Origin: DASSQJ01 sp963726295
GTDB lineage: Bacteria; Actinomycetota; Actinomycetes; Actinomycetales; Dermatophilaceae
NCBI GenBank assembly: GCA_963726295.1
Contig: CAVSBW010000002.1
Span: 310,001-374,000, forward strand
Direction of reading: 5' to 3'
Length of the DNA stretch: 64,000 nt
The position numbers were made by a program, and so were the translations under genes. This document shows, one piece after another, positions 58,241 to 64,000 of the stretch (the stretch's first letter is position 1; each line of letters begins with the position of its first letter). The notes beneath the pieces were generated by a model, which searched no databases, had not been told where the DNA came from, and saw only the letters and a list, made by a program, of their open reading frames with translations.

Positions 58241-58286
58241 GGACGCGGGGCCGTGGCGGGGACGGACGCGGGGCCGTGGCGGGGAC
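58241..58286. repeat. Tandem 23-bp repeat between convergent genes
   Basis: Two perfect 23-bp units, 58241-58263 and 58264-58286, each starting GGACGCGGGGCCGTGGCGGG, followed by a partial third. Between the RDD and adenosine deaminase stops. Confidence 0.8.
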
Positions 58287-58300
58287 GGACGTGGGCGGAG

Positions 58301-59389
58301 TCAGCCGGCTGCGCCGAGGGCGGCGTACCCGGGCTTGACGACGTGGTCGATGAGCGCCAGCCGCTCGTCGAACGGGAGGAAGGCGGACTTCATCGCGTTG
58401 ATGGTGGCCCACCGCAGGTCCTCCAGCGACCACCCGGCCTCGTCGACGAGCAGCTGCATCTCGCGGCTCATCGACGTGCCGCTCATCAGCCGGTTGTCGG
58501 TGTTGACCGTCACCCGGAAACGAAGATCCTTGAGCATCGTGATCGGGTGCGCGGCAACGGAGTCCGCGGCACCGGTCTGGATGTTCGAGCTGGGGCACAT
58601 CTCGAGCGGGATGCGCCGGTCGCGCACGTAGGCGGCGAGGCGCCCGAGGCGCACCTCGCCATCCGCCTCCTCGATGTCGTCGACGATGCGCACGCCGTGG
58701 CCGAGCCGGTCGGCCCCGCACCACTGGATGGCTTCCCAGATGCTGGGGAGGCCGAATGCCTCCCCGGCGTGGATGGTGAAGTGCGCGTTCTCGCGGCGGA
58801 GGTACTCGAAGGAGTCGAGGAACCGCGTGGGCGGGAAGCCCGCCTCCGCCCCGGCGATGTCGAAGCCACCGACCCCCCGGTCGCGGTAGCGGATGACGAG
58901 CTCGGCGATCTCGCGGCCGTTGGCGGCGTGCCGCATCGCGGTGAGAAGGGCCCGGACCCGGATGGGGATGCCGGCGGCCGCCGCCTCCTGCTCCCCCTCA
59001 CGGAACCCCGCGAGCACCGCCTCGACCACGGCCTCCAGACCCAGGCCGCCCGAGACGTGCTGCTCCGGCGCGAACCGCGACTCGGCGTAGACGACGCCGT
59101 CGGCCGCGAGGTCGAGGGCGCACTCGCGGGCCACCCTCCTCAGCTGCTCCTCGGTCTGCATGACCGCGACGGTGTGCGAGAACGTCTCGAGGTACCGCTC
59201 CAGCGACCCCGAGTCCGCGGCCTCGAGGAACCAGCGGCCGAGCTCGTCGGCGTCGGTGGTCGGGAGGGCCCGGTAGCCCGAGGCGTCGGCGAGCTCGACG
59301 ATGGTCTGCGGCCGCAGGCCACCGTCGAGGTGGTCGTGCAGGAGGGACTTGGGTGCGCGTCGGACGACCTCCGTGCCCGGGGCGGCCAT
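58301..59389 (-). CDS. add: Adenosine deaminase
   Basis: 362 residues. Converts (deoxy)adenosine to (deoxy)inosine, which PNP can then split. Zinc-site HDHLDGGLRPQTI near the N-terminus, GEAFGLPSIWEAI with the His/Glu of the centre (TIHAGEA), RLGHGVRI, and LEMCPSSNIQTGA with NTDNRLMSGTSM. Last gene of the deoA-add unit: its ATG overlaps the deoA stop by one base. Equivalent to Rv3313c. Confidence 0.95.
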   Translation of the reverse strand: MAAPGTEVVRRAPKSLLHDHLDGGLRPQTIVELADASGYRALPTTDADELGRWFLEAADSGSLERYLETFSHTVAVMQTEEQLRRVARECALDLAADGVVYAESRFAPEQHVSGGLGLEAVVEAVLAGFREGEQEAAAAGIPIRVRALLTAMRHAANGREIAELVIRYRDRGVGGFDIAGAEAGFPPTRFLDSFEYLRRENAHFTIHAGEAFGLPSIWEAIQWCGADRLGHGVRIVDDIEEADGEVRLGRLAAYVRDRRIPLEMCPSSNIQTGAADSVAAHPITMLKDLRFRVTVNTDNRLMSGTSMSREMQLLVDEAGWSLEDLRWATINAMKSAFLPFDERLALIDHVVKPGYAALGAAG

Positions 59390-60678
59390 CAGGACACCCT
59401 GTCCATGACGACCGGTCCGAGCTCGGGACGCGACCCCTCGGGCGCGACGAACACCGCACCGTCGAGGGCCTCCTTCGCACGGTCGAACCGTTCCGAGGTG
59501 TCGGTGTGGAGGGTCATCATCCGCTCACCCGCCCGCACGCTCGCCCCCGGCTTCACGTGCAGCTCGACCCCTGCGCCGGCCTGCACCGGGTCCTCCTTGC
59601 GGGCTCGGCCCGCGCCCAAGCGCCAGGCCGCCACACCGACGGCGTAGGCGTCCATCGAGGTGATGACACCGTCGGCGGGGGCCAGGACGTCCTCGGTGTG
59701 CTTGGCGGTCGGGAGCGTGGCGTCCGGGTCGCCGCCCTGGGCGGCGATCATCCGGCGCCACACGTCCATGGCGCGCCCGTCGGCCAGCGCCGCGGCGACG
59801 TCCTGGCCGCCACGGCCGGCCGCCTCGAGCATCTCCTCGGCGAGGCGGACGGTGAGCTCGACGACGTCCGGTGGCCCGCCGCCGGACAGCACCTCCACCG
59901 ACTCACGCACCTCGAGCGCGTTGCCGGCGGTCAGGCCGAGCGGTGTCGACATGTCGGTGAGCAGTGCCACGGTGGTGACGCCGGCGTCGGTGCCGAGGTC
60001 GACCATCGTCCGAGCGAGCTCGCCGGCGTCCTCGCGGGTCTTCATGAAGGCGCCGCTGCCCACCTTCACGTCGAGCACCAGCGCCCCGGTGCCCTCGGCG
60101 ATCTTCTTGCTCATGATCGAGCTGGCGATGAGCGGGATCGCCTCGACGGTGCCCGTGACGTCACGCAGGGCGTAGAGACGCTTGTCGGCGGGCGCCAGGC
60201 CCGACCCGGCCGCGCAGATGACCGCGCCGACGTCCTCCAGCTGGCGCAGCATCGCGTCGTTCGAGAGGGCGGCCTGCCAGCCCGGCACCGACTCGAGCTT
60301 GTCGAGGGTGCCGCCGGTGTGACCGAGCCCGCGTCCCGACAGCTGCGGCACGGCGACGCCGAAGAGCGCCACGAGCGGGGCGAGGGGAAGGGTGATCTTG
60401 TCGCCCACCCCACCTGTCGAGTGCTTGTCGGCGGTCGGGCGGCTGAGGGCCCCGAAGTCCATCCGCTCGCCGCTCGCGATCATCGCGCCGGTCCACGTGG
60501 CGATCTCGCGGCGCGTCATCCCGTTGAGGAGCACCGCCATCGCGAGCGCGCTCATCTGCTCCTCGGCCACGACCTCGCGCGTGTAGGCGTCGACCACCCA
60601 GCGGATCTCGTCGTCGGACAGCTCGCGGCGGTCGCGCTTGTGGATGATGACGTCGACGGCATCGAAGGGTTCGGTCAT
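59389..60678 (-). CDS. deoA: Thymidine phosphorylase
   Basis: 429 residues. Splits thymidine/deoxyuridine with phosphate to base and deoxyribose 1-phosphate. The signature of the pyrimidine phosphorylase family is complete: SRPTADKHSTGGVGDKITLPLAPLVA, then SGRGLGHTGGTLDKLESVPGW, SIMSKKIAEGTGALVLDVKVGSGAFMK. Feeds DeoC via the phosphomutase. ATG 60678; overlaps add by one base (TGATG). Confidence 0.95.
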   Translation of the reverse strand: MTEPFDAVDVIIHKRDRRELSDDEIRWVVDAYTREVVAEEQMSALAMAVLLNGMTRREIATWTGAMIASGERMDFGALSRPTADKHSTGGVGDKITLPLAPLVALFGVAVPQLSGRGLGHTGGTLDKLESVPGWQAALSNDAMLRQLEDVGAVICAAGSGLAPADKRLYALRDVTGTVEAIPLIASSIMSKKIAEGTGALVLDVKVGSGAFMKTREDAGELARTMVDLGTDAGVTTVALLTDMSTPLGLTAGNALEVRESVEVLSGGGPPDVVELTVRLAEEMLEAAGRGGQDVAAALADGRAMDVWRRMIAAQGGDPDATLPTAKHTEDVLAPADGVITSMDAYAVGVAAWRLGAGRARKEDPVQAGAGVELHVKPGASVRAGERMMTLHTDTSERFDRAKEALDGAVFVAPEGSRPELGPVVMDRVS

Positions 60679-60761
60679 CGGGCCATCATGGCAGGGCGCG
60701 GGCCCGGCCCCCCAGCGCCCCGGAGGGTCCCTCGGTCTGCGGCGGCCCCGCGCGCGGAGGG

Positions 60762-61220
60762 TCAGCGGCCGTAGCGGTCCGGCCGCCGCCACGGCCATTC
60801 GGCGGCGATCCACGCGGCCACGGCATCGGCCAGCGGCCGGTCGAGGGCGGCCCGGTCGGCGCTCACCCACGACTGCACGCTGACGTCGTGCTCGTCCTCG
60901 TGGCTGGGGTAGAGGTACACGCATCCGATGACCTCACCGCCCTGCGGGTCGAGAACGGTGAAGGTGAAGCCGCGCCGCGCCTCGAAGTCGGCGGCGTGGC
61001 GACGGAGGTCGGCGAGGTTGGCCTCGAGCGACATGCCGTCCGGGGGCGGCCACCTGCCGTCCGGGTAGCCCGGTGTCGAGCGGATGTGGTCGATGCTCGA
61101 GGTCCACGCGGCGCGGTCGGACTCGTTGTGCTGTGGCCCCAGGGGCTCGAGGCGGAAGCCGTCCCCCGTGAGGGAGGTCGGCGGGTCGAAGTCGGCGGGG
61201 ACGAACGCGTGCGACGTCAT
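60762..61220 (-). CDS. GNAT family acetyltransferase-like protein
   Basis: 152 residues. Opens with TGDGFRLEPLGPQHNESDRAAWTSSIDHIRSTPGY, then FTFTVLDPQGGEVIGCVYLYP as the GNAT beta4-5 strands; the acetyl-CoA P-loop (Q/RxxGxG/A) is not obvious, so activity is uncertain. ATG 61220 is supported by TAGGGT 6 nt upstream. Substrate unknown. Confidence 0.78.
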   Translation of the reverse strand: MTSHAFVPADFDPPTSLTGDGFRLEPLGPQHNESDRAAWTSSIDHIRSTPGYPDGRWPPPDGMSLEANLADLRRHAADFEARRGFTFTVLDPQGGEVIGCVYLYPSHEDEHDVSVQSWVSADRAALDRPLADAVAAWIAAEWPWRRPDRYGR

Positions 61221-61226
61221 CCGTGC

Positions 61227-61232
61227 ACCCTA
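61227..61232 (-). promoter_or_regulatory. -10 box of the GNAT gene
   Basis: TAGGGT on the minus strand, 6 nt before the ATG at 61220. Confidence 0.55.
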
Positions 61233-61309
61233 GGTGGGCCCGCCGTCGAGGCTCACCCGGTTTCTCCCGGCTCGGGGAGCAGCGCGGGTGCTGTGGCGCG
61301 ACCGGAGCG

Positions 61310-61714
61310 TCAGCGGCGGGTGTCGAGGTCCTCGGGACCGAAGGCCTGCGGCAGCACCTCGCGCATCGTCAGCACGCCCTCGGGCGTCTGGAGCAGGGTC
61401 TCGGGGGTGCCGCTCTCCCAGATGAGCTGACGGCAGCGGCCGCACGGCATCAGGGTGTCGCCGTGGCCGTCGACGCACCAGACCGCCACCAGCCGGCCAG
61501 CACCCGTGGCGTGCAGCTGCGAGATCATCCCGCACTCCGCGCACAGCGTGACGCCGTAGCCGGCGTTCTCGACGTTGCAGCCCGACACGACGCGGCCGTC
61601 ATCGACCAGCCCGGCCACCCCGACGGGGAAGTGGCTGTACGGCGCGTAGGCGTGCGACGTCATCCGCACCGCCTCCGCGTGCAGGGCGTCCCAGTCGACC
61701 TCGGGGGTGCTCAC
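61310..61714 (-). CDS. cdd: Cytidine deaminase
   Basis: 134 residues, the homotetrameric form. Zinc and catalytic motifs GCNVENAGYGVTLCAECGM (Cys plus Glu) and MPCGRCRQ are intact. Deaminates cytidine/deoxycytidine to (deoxy)uridine for DeoA. GTG 61714 overlaps the M20 amidohydrolase stop (GTGA), so the two are co-translated. Equivalent to Rv3315c. Confidence 0.95.
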   Translation of the reverse strand: MSTPEVDWDALHAEAVRMTSHAYAPYSHFPVGVAGLVDDGRVVSGCNVENAGYGVTLCAECGMISQLHATGAGRLVAVWCVDGHGDTLMPCGRCRQLIWESGTPETLLQTPEGVLTMREVLPQAFGPEDLDTRR

Positions 61715-62928
61715 GCGTCGGTCCGTGGAGCCGGCCGGCCGGTGGCGAGGGCACGGACCACGGCCACGGATGCCAGCAGCCGCGCACCGAGCGCCACGGA
61801 GTCCTCGTCGACGTCGAGGTCGCCCTGGTGCAGGTCGAAGGTGGGCCCGCCGTGAGTGCGGGTGCCGAGCCGCGCCATCGCTCCCGTCGTGTGCGCGAGG
61901 TACCAGGAGAAGTCCTCACCGCCGAGCGACTGCGCGGTGGGCACCGGCTGCATCCCCCCGGCCAGGGCCGCGAGCCGGAAGGCCTCGATGCCGTCGCGGG
62001 TGTTGACCACCGGTGGCACCCCCTTGACCCGCTCGATCTTCGCCTGCACCCCGTACGGCTGCACCACCCCGTGCACGATCTCCTCGAGCAGCGGTCCGAC
62101 GCCGAGCCACGCCTGCGCGTCGAGCATGCGTAGCGTGCCCTGGACCTCGCCACTGGATGGGATGACGTTGCTCGCCTTGCCCCCGCTGACCCGGCCCCAG
62201 ACGAGGGCCGCGCCGGTTCGCGGGTCGAGCCGGCGCCCGAGCGCCGCGGGGACGTCGGTGACGACCTTGCCGAGGGCGTAGACGAGGTCCTCGGTCAGCT
62301 GCGGGCGCGAGGTGTGCCCGCCGCGCCCGTGGAGGGTGACGGTGACGTGGTCGCAGGCCGCGGTGAGCGGTCCCTCGCGCAGGCCGACCTCGCCGACGTC
62401 GGTGCTCGGGTCGCAGTGGACCGCGAACACGGCGTCGAGGCCTTCGACCGCGCCGGCCGTGATCGCCTCGTGGGCCCCACCGGGGATGACCTCCTCGGCG
62501 GCCTGGAAGATGCCACGCACGGCGATGCCGCGCGTCACGAGCGCCGGCTCGAGGTCCTTCAGGGCCAGGAGGGCACCGAGCAGCGCGGAGGTGTGCACGT
62601 CGTGCCCGCACGCGTGGCAGACCCCGGGCGTGAGGGAGGCGAACTCGAGCCCGGACCGCTCGCGCACGGGGAGCGCATCCATGTCGGCGCGCAGCCCCAC
62701 ACGGAAAGCCGGTTCCGGCGCGCCCACGTCGGCGAGGAGGCCGGTGCCGGGCAGCCGGCGCACCGTGACGCCCGCCGCCTCGAGGCGGCGGGCGAGGAGA
62801 TCGGTCGTGCGCGTCTCCTCGCGGGACAGCTCGGGATGGGCGTGAAGATCCCGGCGGACGTCGATGAGCTCTGCGGTCAGCGAGGTGATGCGCTCGCCGA
62901 TCGCGGCGAGGAGGGCATCGTCGTTCAT
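61711..62928 (-). CDS. M20 family amidohydrolase (AmiB1-like)
   Basis: 405 residues. Two-metal M20 fold: GLRADMDALPVRE, HACGHDVHTSALLGALLAL with metal His/Asp, FQAAEEVIPGGA with catalytic Glu, and GGEDFSWYL near the end. Splits N-acyl amino acids or similar amides; the substrate is unknown. ATG 62928 fits TACAGT 8 nt upstream; a GTG directly before it is also possible. Mycobacteria have amiB1 close to deoD. Confidence 0.9.
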   Translation of the reverse strand: MNDDALLAAIGERITSLTAELIDVRRDLHAHPELSREETRTTDLLARRLEAAGVTVRRLPGTGLLADVGAPEPAFRVGLRADMDALPVRERSGLEFASLTPGVCHACGHDVHTSALLGALLALKDLEPALVTRGIAVRGIFQAAEEVIPGGAHEAITAGAVEGLDAVFAVHCDPSTDVGEVGLREGPLTAACDHVTVTLHGRGGHTSRPQLTEDLVYALGKVVTDVPAALGRRLDPRTGAALVWGRVSGGKASNVIPSSGEVQGTLRMLDAQAWLGVGPLLEEIVHGVVQPYGVQAKIERVKGVPPVVNTRDGIEAFRLAALAGGMQPVPTAQSLGGEDFSWYLAHTTGAMARLGTRTHGGPTFDLHQGDLDVDEDSVALGARLLASVAVVRALATGRPAPRTDA

Positions 62929-62936
62929 CACTGCGA

Positions 62937-62942
62937 ACTGTA
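62937..62942 (-). promoter_or_regulatory. -10 box of the amidohydrolase-cdd unit
   Basis: TACAGT on the minus strand, 8 nt before the ATG at 62928. Confidence 0.45.
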
Positions 62943-63003
62943 CCCGCCGGGGACCGCTCGCCCGGGCTGGTCCGGGCAGCCCGCCCTCCACCGGCAGGGC
63001 CGG

Positions 63004-63528
63004 TCAGGCCTCGCGGGTCGCCTGGCGCCGCTCCCACCGCTGAGCGATGCCGCGCATCTCGTCGGTGACGAACTCGAGGAACTCGACGGACACCTGGATG
63101 CGGTGTCCGGCCCGCGTGGACAGGCCCACCGCGTCACGGGCGGCCGCGAGGGCGGCCAGGATCGGTGCGTACACCTGGTCCGTCTGGACCACGGCGTCGT
63201 GCCAGGCGTCGTCCATCACGACGTAGACGTCCCGGCGGGAGCCGCGCTCGCGCTCACGCCGGATCCACCGCACCTGCGAGAGGTACCGGACAGCGCCGGA
63301 GACGGCGGCGGGACTGACGTGGAGGAGCTCGACGAGCTCGGCCGAGGTGAGGCGGCCGTCGTCGGTGGCGAGAAGGGCACCGAACACCCGACCCGCCAGC
63401 ATCGGCACCCCTGCGGCGCCGAGGGCGGCGCCGAGGCGCTCGACGACCTCGACCGGCGGGAGCCGTCGCTCCGGCGGCTCCGCGCGAGGACCACCGGCCG
63501 GCTCATCGGCACTCTGGCGGAGGCTCAT
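63004..63528 (-). CDS. MarR/GbsR-like transcriptional regulator
   Basis: 174 residues. Winged-helix core (about 40-115): PMLAGRVFGALLATDDGRLTSAELVELLHVSPAAVSGAVRYLSQVRWIRRERERGSRRDVYVV, with a C-terminal helical dimer part. This arrangement is common for GbsR-type MarR proteins, which often control adjacent ABC exporters. It is divergent from an ABC ATPase with an operator-like dyad between them. ATG 63528 has TAATCT 6 nt upstream. Confidence 0.9.
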   Translation of the reverse strand: MSLRQSADEPAGGPRAEPPERRLPPVEVVERLGAALGAAGVPMLAGRVFGALLATDDGRLTSAELVELLHVSPAAVSGAVRYLSQVRWIRRERERGSRRDVYVVMDDAWHDAVVQTDQVYAPILAALAAARDAVGLSTRAGHRIQVSVEFLEFVTDEMRGIAQRWERRQATREA

Positions 63529-63534
63529 GGCAAA

Positions 63535-63574
63535 AGATTACAACATTCACATGTTCCTGAAGACGCTGTACGCT
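63535..63574. promoter_or_regulatory. Divergent promoters and operator of the MarR/ABC genes
   Basis: Minus strand TAATCT (63540-63535) before the MarR gene and plus strand TACGCT (63569-63574) before the ABC gene, each 6 nt from its ATG. Between them the dyad AACAT-tcac-ATGTT (63542-63555) is a likely MarR operator. Confidence 0.6.
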
Positions 63575-63580
63575 CGGATC

Positions 63581-64000
63581 ATGACCGATGCGATCACCGT
63601 CTCCGGGCTGCACAAGCGCTTCGGCCCGACGACCGCCCTCGACGGGCTCGACCTGCAGGTCCGCGAGGGCGAGGTGCACGGCTTCCTCGGGCCCAACGGT
63701 GCGGGCAAGTCCACCACCCTCCGCGTGCTGCTCGGCCTCATCCGGGCCAGTGGCGGTGCGGCCTCCGTGCTCGGGCGCGACCCCTGGACCGACAGCACCG
63801 AGCTGCACCGGTCGCTGGCCTACGTGCCCGGTGACGTCGTCCTCTGGCCCTCGCTGACCGGCGGGGAGGTCATCGACCTCATGGGCCGGCTCCGCGGCGG
63901 CCTCGACCCGAACCGCCGCTCCGAGCTCGTGGAGCGCTTCGACCTCGACGAGCGCAAGCGGTCGAGCACCTACTCCAAGGGCAACCGGCAGAAGGTGGCC
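63581..64000 (+). CDS. ABC transporter ATP-binding protein, N-terminal part
   Basis: First 140 residues; continues past the right edge. Walker A FLGPNGAGKSTTLR, the Q-loop region is replaced by the drug-exporter type LAYVPGDVVLWPSLTGGEV, and a signature-like YSKGNRQKVA appears at the edge. Resembles DrrA/CcmA-type exporters of antibiotics or lipids; the permease would follow outside. Leaderless ATG start at 63581. Probably controlled by the divergent MarR-type regulator. Confidence 0.92.
   Translation, partial: MTDAITVSGLHKRFGPTTALDGLDLQVREGEVHGFLGPNGAGKSTTLRVLLGLIRASGGAASVLGRDPWTDSTELHRSLAYVPGDVVLWPSLTGGEVIDLMGRLRGGLDPNRRSELVERFDLDERKRSSTYSKGNRQKVA

Noticed and set aside
1..64000. tRNA, rRNA, CRISPR array, IS or prophage genes
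   Set aside because: No T-loop consensus in an intergenic place, no spaced direct repeats, and no transposase, integrase or phage protein seen.

Overview
This window is chromosomal DNA from a high-GC actinobacterium, most likely a Micrococcales/Intrasporangiaceae-like organism (family level is inference). Supporting signs are very high GC with the matching codon use, many GTG starts, biotin-dependent acyl-CoA carboxylases with a small epsilon subunit, and TANNNT promoters placed 6-8 nt before the start codon (leaderless mRNAs). No tRNA, rRNA, CRISPR array, phage, IS or transposase was recognised. From memory, much of the gene order matches a conserved actinobacterial block (M. tuberculosis Rv3276c-Rv3315c: purK, GtrA, birA/accD5/accE5, maf, accA3, lpdA, amiB1, deoD, pmmB, add, deoA, cdd). 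A second block resembles Rv3690-Rv3695 (DUF4129, DUF4350, moxR, DUF58, SpoIIM-like, RDD). Lineage-specific genes are interleaved.

Layout. 1-4.7 kb: purK (cut by the window edge), GtrA protein, and a leftward birA-cyclase-response regulator-kinase run. 4.7-6.6 kb: pccB-accE. 6.6-9.5 kb: an uncharacterised pair of PLP enzymes (fold type III decarboxylase-like and fold type I). 9.5-14.6 kb: MOSC protein, DUF885 peptidase-like protein, TetR regulator and a CPA1 antiporter fused to a UBP-type zinc finger. 14.7-21.1 kb: an iron-sulfur redox operon (GltD-like, NifJ/PFOR, dihydroorotate-dehydrogenase-like). 21.1-26.8 kb: maf, an MFS exporter, and an acyl-CoA dehydrogenase/carboxylase operon with a divergent LiuR-like MerR regulator. 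27-33 kb: PfkB kinase, tryptophan 2,3-dioxygenase, DUF2157/GDYXXLXY pair and the biotinylated carboxylase alpha chain. 33-35 kb: secreted protein, antitoxin-like protein and lpdA. 35.3-43.2 kb: an accessory region with an HD-GYP-LuxR regulator, two alpha/beta hydrolases, a TPR-LuxR regulator, a flavin monooxygenase and membrane proteins.

43.4-49.4 kb: nucleoside and deoxyribose salvage (PNP, phosphopentomutase/phosphomannomutase, deoC, an ALDH pair resembling a split ALDH16). 49.5-50.7 kb: a secreted EF-hand-like protein and a uridine-kinase-like protein. 50.7-58.2 kb: the membrane/MoxR/DUF58 block. 58.3-62.9 kb: more salvage (add, deoA, cdd) with a GNAT and an M20 amidohydrolase. 63.0-64.0 kb: a MarR-type regulator divergent from an ABC ATPase cut by the right edge.

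How the genes work together: BirA would biotinylate the alpha chain (30.9 kb), which can serve PccB-AccE and perhaps the second beta chain (23.5 kb). PNP, DeoA, Cdd, Add, the phosphomutase, DeoC and the ALDH pair form a nearly complete route from nucleosides to central metabolism. The most unusual items are a three-copy 75-bp palindromic element, the PLP gene pair, the redox operon with an operator on its -10 box and a tandem-repeat leader, short leaderless upstream ORFs coupled to their genes by GTGA overlaps, and a two-way promoter whose -10 boxes overlap.
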